Origin: Aquamicrobium sp.
GTDB taxonomy: Bacteria; Pseudomonadota; Alphaproteobacteria; Rhizobiales; Rhizobiaceae
Direction of reading: 5' to 3'
Assembly: GCF_023954335.1 (NCBI RefSeq)
Contig: NZ_JAMLIE010000008.1
Coordinates: 1-23,415 of the forward strand
DNA: 23,415 bases
The translations under genes and the position numbers were made by a program. This document shows, in pieces, positions 15,271 through 23,415 of this stretch. The notes beneath the pieces were generated by a model. It did not search any database. It had not been told where the DNA came from and saw nothing but the letters and a program-made list of their open reading frames with translations. Numbering within the stretch: the stretch's first letter is position 1; each line of letters begins with the position of its first letter.

Positions 15271-15349
15271 TGTGACTCCTGAATTTATTGCGCGCTCGCG
15301 GCGCGCGGGGATCGGTTGCGCGCTCACGGCAGGGGAACCGGACGGCCGC

Positions 15350-15688
15350 TCACAGCGCGTCGCCGTCGGTTTCGCCGGTGCGGATGCGCAACGCCTTGTC
15401 GATGCCGTAGACGAAGATCTTGCCGTCGCCGATCTGCCCGGTGCGGGCGGCGGTCGAGATTGCCTCGACGGCCTTGTCGGCGAACTCGTCGGCCACGGCG
15501 ACCTCGACCTTCACCTTGGGAAGGAAGCTGACGGCGTATTCCGCGCCGCGATAGATCTCGGTGTGGCCCTTCTGCCGCCCGTAGCCCTTGACTTCGGTGA
15601 CGGTCAGCCCCTCGAGCCCGATCGCGGTGAGCGCCTCGCGCACCTCGTCGAGCTTGAACGGCTTGATGATTGCCATCACGATTTTCAT
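15350..15688 (-). CDS. glnK: PII nitrogen regulatory protein GlnK
   Basis: A trimeric PII signal protein of 112 residues that senses ATP/ADP and 2-oxoglutarate and controls AmtB and other nitrogen targets. The start MKIVMAIIKPFKLDEVREAL, the T-loop GYGRQKGHTEIYRGAEYAV with uridylylation Tyr51, the B-loop TAARTGQIGDGKIFV and the C-loop tail RIRTGETDGDAL are all canonical. ATG at 15688 has AAAGGGTGA about 9 nt upstream. Being first in an operon with amtB, behind a sigma-54 type promoter, identifies it as GlnK rather than GlnB. Confidence 0.97.
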   Translation of the reverse strand: MKIVMAIIKPFKLDEVREALTAIGLEGLTVTEVKGYGRQKGHTEIYRGAEYAVSFLPKVKVEVAVADEFADKAVEAISTAARTGQIGDGKIFVYGIDKALRIRTGETDGDAL

Positions 15689-15780
15689 CAGGTTTCACCC
15701 TTTGCTGGTTCAGGGGGCGTGCCCCGCCTCTGCCATGACCTCGTCGAACCGCCTTGACGGCCGATGATCGCAAATGGTGA

Positions 15781-15796
15781 TTCAAGCCGCGTGCCA
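15781..15796 (-). promoter_or_regulatory. Sigma-54 (RpoN) promoter of glnK-amtB
   Basis: On the minus strand the 16 bases TGGCACGCGGCTTGAA match the -24/-12 consensus TGGCACG-N4-TTGCW with one change (GA for GC at -12) and the required 10-base spacing after GG. The start of transcription would be near 15770, giving an 80-nt leader before glnK. RpoN/NtrC control of glnK-amtB under nitrogen limitation is the rule in proteobacteria. I did not find a convincing NtrC enhancer site by eye. Confidence 0.72.
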
Positions 15797-15840
15797 GTTG
15801 CACGAAGCCGGGGTCAACTCTCTGTTATGGAAGGATTCTT

Positions 15841-15885
15841 CCCGAAAGCCGGCGTTCCGCCCCCGCAGGAGGAACGCCATTCGGG
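15841..15885. other. Long imperfect inverted repeat upstream of the glnK promoter
   Basis: Outer arms CCCGAA (15841-15846) with TTCGGG (15880-15885) enclose inner arms GGCGTTCC (15851-15858) with GGAACGCC (15871-15878) around a 12-nt loop. It sits 45-105 bp upstream of the sigma-54 element, where an activator could bind, and downstream of the tesB terminator. Whether it acts as DNA (operator) or RNA (second terminator) cannot be told. Confidence 0.45.
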
Positions 15886-15888
15886 ATC

Positions 15889-15915
15889 AAAAACTGTGCA
15901 ATATGGCGATATTGC
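15889..15915 (-). terminator. Probable intrinsic terminator of tesB
   Basis: On the minus strand GCAATAT-CGCC-ATATTGC (7-bp arms) starts at the base after the tesB stop and is followed by ACAGTTTTTG. The stem is A/T-rich, so it may be weak, but position and U-run fit. Confidence 0.6.
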
Positions 15916-16791
15916 CTAATTTCTAGGCTGCGTGCGCAGCCGTACCAGCCCCTCCTGCGCCGTCGAGGCGATGAGCGTGCCGTCGCGCGCATAAAGGAAC
16001 CCGCGCGAGAAGCCGCGCGCGCCGATCGCGTTGGGGCTGTCCTGGGTGTAGAGCAGCCAGTCGTCGAGCGCGTGGTCGCGATGGAACCACATCGCGTGGT
16101 CGAGGCTCGCCATCTGCAGCTCGGGGTCGAAGCCGATCCGCCCGTGGGCGAAGGTCGAGGTGTCGAGCAGCGTCATGTCGGAGAGGTAGGCGAGGATCGC
16201 CCGTTGCAGCGGGCGCTCGTCGGGCACCGCGCCGGTGGTCCTGATCCAGACGCTCTGCTGCGGCGGCAGCTTGCAGCGGCTGGTGTAGTGCTCGACATTG
16301 ACCGGCCTGACCTCCAGCGGCCGCTCGCGCGCCCAGAAGGTCCGGATCGCCTCGGGGATGGTGTGGCCCGCCTCCTGCAACAGGTCGAACTGGCTGCGCA
16401 GCGATTCGGGCGGCGGCACGTCGAGGGGCATCGGCATCTGGTGGTCCAGCCCCTCCTCCTCGATCTGGAACGAGCATTCGAGCGAGAAGATCGCCCGGCC
16501 GTGCTGGATCGCCGTCACCCGCCGCGTGGTGAAGGAGCCGCCGTCGCGCAGCCGGTCGACATTGTAGATGATCGGCACCGCCGGGTCGCCCGGCAGCATG
16601 AAGTAGCAGTGCAGCGAGTGGACGTGGCGGCCCTCGACCACGGTGCGCTGCGCCGCCACCAGCGCCTGGCCGATGACCTGCCCGCCGAAAACGCGCTGCC
16701 AGCCGACCTTGTGGCTGCTGCCGCGATACAGGTTGTGTTCGAGCCTCTCGAGGTCGAGTATGCTAAGAAGCTCCTGCATGGCCTGCGACAT
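15916..16791 (-). CDS. tesB: Acyl-CoA thioesterase II
   Basis: The enzyme hydrolyses medium- and long-chain acyl-CoA to free acid and CoA in the cytoplasm. It has 291 residues, close to E. coli TesB (286), with two hot-dog domains. N-terminal block: NLYRGSSHKVGWQRVFGGQVIGQALVAAQRTV; then HSLHCYFMLPGD (59-70). The catalytic triad of TesB (Asp204, Thr228, Gln278) corresponds to Asp205 (AYLSD), Ser229 (MASLDHAMWFHR; Thr to Ser, likely still functional) and Gln279 (STAQEG). ATG at 16791 has GGGGGA upstream; a second ATG four codons later has no RBS. It is divergent from the UbiH-type gene with a 126-bp gap. Confidence 0.94.
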   Translation of the reverse strand: MSQAMQELLSILDLERLEHNLYRGSSHKVGWQRVFGGQVIGQALVAAQRTVVEGRHVHSLHCYFMLPGDPAVPIIYNVDRLRDGGSFTTRRVTAIQHGRAIFSLECSFQIEEEGLDHQMPMPLDVPPPESLRSQFDLLQEAGHTIPEAIRTFWARERPLEVRPVNVEHYTSRCKLPPQQSVWIRTTGAVPDERPLQRAILAYLSDMTLLDTSTFAHGRIGFDPELQMASLDHAMWFHRDHALDDWLLYTQDSPNAIGARGFSRGFLYARDGTLIASTAQEGLVRLRTQPRN

Positions 16792-16917
16792 GACGCTATC
16801 CCCCGGGCGGTTGCGATCTCCGGAATGGGGGTTGCAACGATCGCCCCGGCAAGTCAAGGCATGGGCCGGGTCAGGACATGGACCGGCGCGCACGGCATGA
16901 ACGGAAGGACGCCAGCG

Positions 16918-18162
16918 ATGGATGGACAGGAAAACGGCTTCGACGTCATCGTCGCGGGAGCCGGCTATGTCGGCCTCACCCTCGCGGTCGCGGTCGCGGA
17001 GGCGCGGCCGAGCCTGAATGTGGGCGTCGTCGACGCCGCACCCGAGGGCGTGTGGCAGCGCGACGGCCGCGCCTCGGCCATCGCCGCGGCGGCGATACGC
17101 ATGCTGGAGCGGCTGGGCTGCTGGGAGGAGATCGCGCCGAAGGCGCAGGCCATCACCGACATGGTGATCACCGATTCGCGCACCGCCGATCCGGTTCGCC
17201 CGGTCTTTCTGTCCTTCGAGGGCGAGATCGCGCCGGGCGAGGCCTTCGCGCATATGGTGTTCAACCGCGACCTGAACGCGGCGCTGCGCCGGCGCTGCGA
17301 GGAACTCGGCATCGACCTGATCGAGGGCGTCGGCGTCTCGGGCTTCGACACCGGCACGCGCCACGTCACCGTCCATCTCGCCGACGGCGCCTCGCTCGCC
17401 ACGCGTCTGCTCGTCGCCGCCGACGGGGTGCGCTCGCGCCTGCGCGACATGGCCGGCATCGGCACCGTCCACTGGGATTACGGCCAGTCCGGCATCGTCT
17501 GCACCGTCGGCCACGAACGCCCGCATGGCGGCCGCGCCGAGGAGCATTTCCTGCCCGCCGGCCCCTTCGCCATCCTGCCGCTCGCACCCGCCGAGGACGG
17601 CACCAACCGCTCCTCCATCGTCTGGAGCGAGAAGACCACGGAAGCAGAGCGGCTGGTCGCCGAGGACGAGATCGTCTTCGAGGCCGAGCTGGAAACCCGC
17701 TTCGGCCTGAAGCTCGGCGAGATCCGCGTCCTGTCGAAGCCCCGCGCCTGGCCGCTCGGCCTGACGCTGGCGCGCGACTTCGTGCGCCAGCGCTTCGCGC
17801 TCGCCGGCGACGCCGCCCACGGCATCCACCCCATCGCCGGGCAGGGGCTGAACCTCGGCCTGCGCGACGCCGCGGCGCTGGCCGAGACGATCGTCGAGGC
17901 CGACAGGCTCGGCCGGGACATCGGCGGCCTCGACGTGCTGGAACGCTATCAGGAATGGCGGCGCTTCGACACGCTGCGCATGGGCATCACCACGGACGTG
18001 CTGACGCGCCTGTTCTCGAACGACGTCGCGCCGTTGCGCGCGGTGCGCGATCTCGGCCTCGGGCTGGTGGAGCGCATGCCGCGCCTGAAGGACTACTTTA
18101 TCCGACAGGCCGCCGGCCTGTCGGAGCGCGCCCCGCGCCTCCTGCGCGGCGAGGCGATCTGA
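16918..18162 (+). CDS. FAD-dependent ubiquinone biosynthesis hydroxylase (UbiH/UbiF/COQ6 family)
   Basis: A 414-residue flavoprotein monooxygenase, expected to hydroxylate the benzoquinone ring of a ubiquinone precursor. The three family motifs are present: GxGxxG in VIVAGAGYVGLTLAVAVAEA (about residues 10-29), the DG motif in LLVAADGVRSRLRDMAGI (about 162-179), and the GD motif in RFALAGDAAHGIHPIAGQGLNLGLRDAAALAE (about 292-323). ATG at 16918 is favoured by GGAAGGA 8 nt upstream; an in-frame ATG at 16897 is less likely. Alphaproteobacteria have several such hydroxylases (UbiH, UbiF, UbiL, UbiM) with different positional specificity, so no gene symbol is given. Its stop lies 22 bp from the convergent DUF2794 gene. 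Confidence 0.9.
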   Translation: MDGQENGFDVIVAGAGYVGLTLAVAVAEARPSLNVGVVDAAPEGVWQRDGRASAIAAAAIRMLERLGCWEEIAPKAQAITDMVITDSRTADPVRPVFLSFEGEIAPGEAFAHMVFNRDLNAALRRRCEELGIDLIEGVGVSGFDTGTRHVTVHLADGASLATRLLVAADGVRSRLRDMAGIGTVHWDYGQSGIVCTVGHERPHGGRAEEHFLPAGPFAILPLAPAEDGTNRSSIVWSEKTTEAERLVAEDEIVFEAELETRFGLKLGEIRVLSKPRAWPLGLTLARDFVRQRFALAGDAAHGIHPIAGQGLNLGLRDAAALAETIVEADRLGRDIGGLDVLERYQEWRRFDTLRMGITTDVLTRLFSNDVAPLRAVRDLGLGLVERMPRLKDYFIRQAAGLSERAPRLLRGEAI

Positions 18163-18184
18163 GCCCGGGGCGCGTGCGGCAGGA

Positions 18185-18586
18185 TCAGGCGCGCACCAGC
18201 TTCGGCTTGGCGTCGAACACGGCGAGCACGCGGGCGAGCTCGTGGCCGCGCTTGAGGATCAGTCCCGAGGCGGCGACCACCGAGAACGCGCCCTGCCTGC
18301 GCGCCAGCGCCGGCACCTTGTGAATCTGGTAGAGCGGCACCTCGCTGGTGCGCCGGTAGACCGAGAACACCGCGCGGTCCTTCATGTGGTCGATGGCGTA
18401 GTCGCGCCACTCGCCGCTGGCGACCCCGTGGCCGTAGACCCTGAGAATGAGATCGAGCTCGCGCCGGTGGAAGGTGACCGGCAGTTCGTCCCGCCCGTGC
18501 CCCATTGCCTGAAGACGAGCTTCATGAAGCGGGACGACTATCGAGGAATCGTCCCCACCCTCCATTCCCGAGCCGTAATCGGTCAT
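18185..18586 (-). CDS. DUF2794 family protein
   Basis: A 133-residue cytoplasmic protein. The block from PVTFHRRELDLILRVYGHGVASGEWRDYAIDHMKDRAVFSVYRRTSEVPLY to GAFSVVAASGLILKRGHELARVL is the conserved DUF2794 domain, restricted in my knowledge to Alphaproteobacteria and of unknown function. No signal peptide or membrane segment is seen. ATG at 18586 is preceded by AAAGGGCGG; a longer reading into the G+C-rich upstream region has no RBS. It is convergent with the quinone hydroxylase gene and stands as a single transcription unit. Confidence 0.88.
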   Translation of the reverse strand: MTDYGSGMEGGDDSSIVVPLHEARLQAMGHGRDELPVTFHRRELDLILRVYGHGVASGEWRDYAIDHMKDRAVFSVYRRTSEVPLYQIHKVPALARRQGAFSVVAASGLILKRGHELARVLAVFDAKPKLVRA

Positions 18587-18794
18587 GCGCCGCCCTTTCG
18601 ATGACAGTTTGACGACAGGGGCAGCCTCGCCCGCCCCGCCGCGAAAAGCAAGCCCCCGGCTGCGGGCCGCGGCAAGGCCCGGTTTCGCCCGGGGGCGCAC
18701 CCGAAGCACCCGTCCGGCCCGCGTTCACAAAGCGCCACACACTGTTTTCATTGGTGATGGCTTGCCACAATGTCGCCGTTTTTTACCCAAGCTG

Positions 18795-18990
18795 CCGCCC
18801 CATTGTCCGGCGACGATCCGATCGTTGCCTGAGACGGTTCGGTCCGGTTTGGACCTGTAACCCCAAGCCCCCCGCCCACAGGGCCAAGGCTGGACCGAAC
18901 CAACTCCGGGAAAATCCGGAACGAAGGCGACGACGATCCCAAAGCAAGCAATTGCCGGCGCTGAATCCCATCAGCGCCGGTTTTGTTTTG
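18795..18990 (+). ncRNA. Putative orphan structured small RNA with three-way junction and terminator
   Basis: Between genes pointing away from it, the plus strand can fold into a compact RNA. P1: 18822-18830 with 18925-18933 (9 pairs, one G-U). P2: 18836-18845 with 18892-18901 (10 perfect pairs, GGTTCGGTCC/GGACCGAACC), continued by TTGG/CCAA (18849-18852/18884-18887) and CCTGT/ACAGG (18854-18858/18878-18882), closing a 19-nt loop with 13 C. P3: TCCGG (18905-18909) with CCGGA (18916-18920). It ends in a strong terminator (18955-18990). A weak promoter, CTTGCC (18761-18766) and TACCCA (18784-18789), would start it near 18796. The layout recalls 6S RNA, but I cannot assign a family. No ORF with an RBS explains it. 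Confidence 0.6.
18955..18990 (+). terminator. Strong intrinsic terminator of the putative small RNA
   Basis: CCGGCGCTG (18955-18963) pairs with CAGCGCCGG (18972-18980), extended by an A-T pair, and is followed by TTTTGTTTTG. It points in the plus direction, yet no plus-strand protein gene ends nearby (the nearest upstream plus gene ends at 18162, beyond an opposing gene). Confidence 0.9.
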
Positions 18991-19023
18991 TCCCGGCCTT
19001 CCTTTTGCGTCAGCTTCCCGGGA

Positions 19024-19794
19024 TCAGCTTCCGGAATTGGGCAGGATCGCCGCGCCGAGGATCGCGCCGGGCAGGTTGTCCGCGTCCATCTCCTGCACCA
19101 GCACCGCGCAGCCACCCGCACCCTTGCGCGCGATGGCGTTCTTCGGCAACTCGATCCGCGTCTTCTCGCCATGCCACATGCCGGCGGAGTGGAAGCCGGA
19201 GACGGCGTTGAGATAGGTCCAGGCGCGGCCGGCATTCTTGCCGCGCTCGATCCGCACCTGCGTCGCAGGCTCGAAATAGACGACGAGGATCTGGGCGTTG
19301 CGCACCGGCCGGTCCGCCGCCCCGGTCTCGACCACCATCGCCTCGCCCTCGTAGGAGACCGTGACGTCGACGATCATGCCGTCCGGCCCGCCGGCCATGC
19401 GCCGCATCGCCGCCTCGACCTTGCCGCGCTTGGCCCCGTTCATCTGCTCGCGACCGTTGACCACCGCCTGCGGCGTGAACACCGAGCGCGTGCCGAAGGC
19501 GCGGCTGTATTCCTGCTGGCGGGCGGTGTTCTCGGGGCTGGCCATGGTGTCGCGCCAGCCGAGATAGTCCCAGTAATCGACATGATAGGCGAGCGCGATG
19601 ACGTCGTCGGAGCGCGCGAGGTCGGCGAGCAGCGCGTCGGCCGGCGGGCAGAAGCCGCAGCCCTGGCTGGTGAACAGCTCGACCACGGCCCGCGGCCGGC
19701 TCGCCGATGACTTGACAAAATCGCCGGCGGCGGCGCCACTGGCGATTGCAAGGATCAACGCGGCTGTCGACAGCCTGAGAAAGGTCAAGACCAA
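19024..19794 (-). CDS. DUF1223 secreted thioredoxin-fold protein
   Basis: A 256-residue protein of the DUF1223 family, probably periplasmic. A signal peptide covers about residues 1-23 (LRLSTAALILAIASGAAAG). The family core begins RAVVELFTSQGCGFCPPADALLADLA with a CxxC pair (Cys46, Cys49) like thioredoxins. It continues with VIALAYHVDYWDYLGWRDTMASPENTARQQEYSRAFGTRSVFTPQAVVNG. A third Cys lies near the C-terminus (GGCAVLVQ). No in-frame ATG precedes the signal peptide, so a TTG start is needed (19794, or 19788); GGGA lies about 9 nt upstream of the first. The substrate is unknown. It stands alone between the small RNA and the ceramidase gene. Confidence 0.87.
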   Translation of the reverse strand: MVLTFLRLSTAALILAIASGAAAGDFVKSSASRPRAVVELFTSQGCGFCPPADALLADLARSDDVIALAYHVDYWDYLGWRDTMASPENTARQQEYSRAFGTRSVFTPQAVVNGREQMNGAKRGKVEAAMRRMAGGPDGMIVDVTVSYEGEAMVVETGAADRPVRNAQILVVYFEPATQVRIERGKNAGRAWTYLNAVSGFHSAGMWHGEKTRIELPKNAIARKGAGGCAVLVQEMDADNLPGAILGAAILPNSGS

Positions 19795-19941
19795 CGGATT
19801 TTCCCGATCGTTCCAAGGCTCATCGAACCCTCCCGCAGCACCGCATCATCGGCGCGGGCAATGCCGGCACGCCTTCGGCCCACCCCGATGAACCGGCGGG
19901 AAGATTAGGCACCCCCGCGCGTGACGGGAAGTCAATTTGCA

Positions 19942-19952
19942 GTGAAATTCAC
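19942..19952. promoter_or_regulatory. Small palindrome upstream of the ceramidase-family gene
   Basis: GTGAA-A-TTCAC is a perfect 5+1+5 dyad in the A/T-richest part of the gap between the DUF1223 and ceramidase genes, 68 bp before the latter's start. It may be an operator for either divergent gene. No regulator is encoded alongside. Confidence 0.3.
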
Positions 19953-20019
19953 CTCTTCCCGCTCGTGGCCCGATCCCGGCCCGCTCCCGACCCGACACCA
20001 CCCCACATCAGGACATGCC

Positions 20020-20688
20020 ATGTTCGAGAATCTCTACTCAGCCATCGACAATTACTGCGAGCGCACCGGGCCTGAATTCTGGTCCGAGCCCGTCAACGCG
20101 CTGACCAACCTCGCCTTCGTCGCCGCCGGCCTGTGGGGCGTCTACGCGGTGCGGAAAAACCGCGCCGGCGCCTTCGCCGAGGTGCTCGCCTGGTGGGTGG
20201 TGGCCATCGGCGTCGGCTCGTTCCTGTTCCACACCTTCGCCAACACGCTGACCATGTGGGCCGACATCCTGCCGATCGCCGGCTTCACGCTCGCCTACAC
20301 GCTGTTCTGCCTGCGCCGCTTCCTGCATTTCTCGTGGGCGAAATCGCTGGCGATCTTCGTCGCCTTCTACGCCGTCGCCGCGCTTTTGACCGCCAACGTG
20401 CCGGAATGGCTGCGCGTGGCGTCGAACGGCACGACCGGCTACCTGCCGCCCTTCCTGGCGCTGGCCTTCTTCGGCGTCTGGATCATCCGCGCCGGCAATC
20501 CGGCCGGCTGGTACAACCTCGCCGCGGTCGGCGTCTTCGTCGTCTCGGTCACCTTCCGGGCGCTCGATCCGGTTGTATGCGAGGCGATGCCGCTCGGCAC
20601 GCATTTCCTGTGGCACTCGTTCAACGGGCTGATGCTGGGCGTCGTCCTCGCCGCCGTGGCGCGGCACGGCGCGCCGGCGAAGGAATAA
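20020..20688 (+). CDS. Ceramidase-family (alkaline ceramidase/CREST) membrane hydrolase
   Basis: A 222-residue integral membrane protein with about seven hydrophobic helices. It carries the alkaline-ceramidase/CREST pattern: SEPVNALTNLAF near the start, Ser67 and His71 in GSFLFHTFANTLTMWADILPI with Asp82, and the C-terminal HxxxH as His195/His199 in GTHFLWHSFNGLML. These Ser, Asp and three His residues form the zinc site in characterised members. Eukaryotic relatives split ceramide into sphingosine and fatty acid; the bacterial substrate is unknown and may be an ornithine- or amide-linked lipid. ATG at 20020 has AGGA 6 nt upstream. It is convergent with acnA across a palindromic repeat. Confidence 0.85.
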   Translation: MFENLYSAIDNYCERTGPEFWSEPVNALTNLAFVAAGLWGVYAVRKNRAGAFAEVLAWWVVAIGVGSFLFHTFANTLTMWADILPIAGFTLAYTLFCLRRFLHFSWAKSLAIFVAFYAVAALLTANVPEWLRVASNGTTGYLPPFLALAFFGVWIIRAGNPAGWYNLAAVGVFVVSVTFRALDPVVCEAMPLGTHFLWHSFNGLMLGVVLAAVARHGAPAKE

Positions 20689-20710
20689 TCTCGCCTTGGC
20701 GGCAGTAGCT

Positions 20711-20834
20711 CTTCTCCCCGTTTACGGGGAGAAGATGCCAGCAGGCAGATGAGGGGCGGCGCAAACCTTGGACGATCGGCTCAGCCCCTCATCCGACCCT
20801 TCGGGCCACCTTCTCCCCGTGAACGGGGAGAAGG
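20711..20834. repeat. Composite palindromic intergenic repeat (RIME-like)
   Basis: Two copies of a CTTCTCCCCGT-N-ACGGGGAGAAG palindrome (20711-20734 and 20810-20833) flank inverted copies of GATGAGGGGC (20749-20758) and GCCCCTCATC (20783-20792), so the whole element is itself an inverted repeat. This wording, 'CCCCTCATCC...CACCTTCTCCCCG', is typical of the mosaic repeats dispersed in rhizobial genomes. It lies between convergent genes and could stop transcripts from both sides. Confidence 0.82.
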
Positions 20835-20843
20835 ATTGGCGGC

Positions 20844-23415
<2,572 letters not shown>

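Noticed and set aside
15271..15327. Upstream start for AmtB that adds about 19 residues beginning MSAQPIPARRERAINSG
   Set aside because: It would bury the signal peptide behind a charged stretch and lacks an RBS, whereas AGGAG precedes the ATG at 15270.
18795..18990. Firm assignment of the structured RNA as SRP RNA, tmRNA, RNase P RNA or 6S RNA
   Set aside because: The SRP domain GGTCCGGAAGGRAGCAGCC-type motif, a tmRNA acceptor and tag, and RNase P conserved cores are absent. The 6S resemblance is only architectural, with a 5' bubble strand of just 5 nt, so it is left unnamed.
20711..20834. CRISPR array or insertion-sequence ends
   Set aside because: Only two palindromic copies exist, in inverted layout, with no regular spacers, no transposase and no target-site duplication.

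Overview
This window is chromosomal DNA of an alphaproteobacterium, most likely a member of the Hyphomicrobiales (Rhizobiales; Phyllobacteriaceae/Mesorhizobium-like). The reasons are its very high G+C content, the alphaproteobacterial families DUF6867 and DUF2794, the rhizobial HhH domain ending in GRIEREDWVGQAK, a rhizobial-type CheT/CheZ-like protein, and a rhizobial type of palindromic intergenic repeat. The genus is inferred; no rRNA or other strong taxonomic marker is present. I see no tRNA, rRNA, CRISPR array, insertion sequence or prophage gene.

Layout. (1) 1-5608, minus strand: a complete high-affinity branched-chain amino acid ABC importer, read livH-livM-livG-livF-DUF6867, followed by the 5' part of livK. 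The genes overlap or are spaced by a few bases. LivG carries a C-terminal helix-hairpin-helix domain. (2) 5609-6144: a 536-bp regulatory gap with a cluster of TTGCG/CGCAA-type inverted repeats upstream of livH and the mmsA terminator. (3) 6145-8713: mmsA (methylmalonate-semialdehyde dehydrogenase) divergent from a LysR regulator, so valine-type catabolism lies beside branched-chain amino acid uptake. (4) 8837-9249: a RidA-family protein with its own terminator. (5) 9248-13785, plus strand: a compact chemotaxis operon, STAS protein-cheY-cheA-cheW-cheY-CheT/CheZ-like protein. No receptor, cheR, cheB or cheD is present.

(6) 13811-15796, minus strand: glnK-amtB (PII protein and ammonium channel) behind a sigma-54 type promoter and ending in a strong terminator. 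(7) 15889-18162: tesB (acyl-CoA thioesterase II) divergent from a UbiH/COQ6-type hydroxylase. (8) 18185-18586: a DUF2794 gene, minus strand. (9) 18587-19023: a non-coding gap that appears to hold an orphan structured small RNA, with a three-way junction, a C-rich apical loop and a strong terminator. (10) 19024-20688: a secreted DUF1223 thioredoxin-like protein (minus) and a membrane ceramidase-family hydrolase (plus). (11) 20711-20834: a composite palindromic repeat between convergent genes. (12) 20844-23415: acnA (aconitase A), cut by the window end.

Most of the window is ordinary core chromosome: nutrient uptake, nitrogen sensing, TCA cycle, quinone synthesis and motility control. The points most worth a second look are the orphan structured RNA, the LivG-HhH fusion, the CheT/CheZ-like protein closing a reduced che operon, the 18-bp in-frame tandem repeat in the STAS gene, and the operator-like array before livH.
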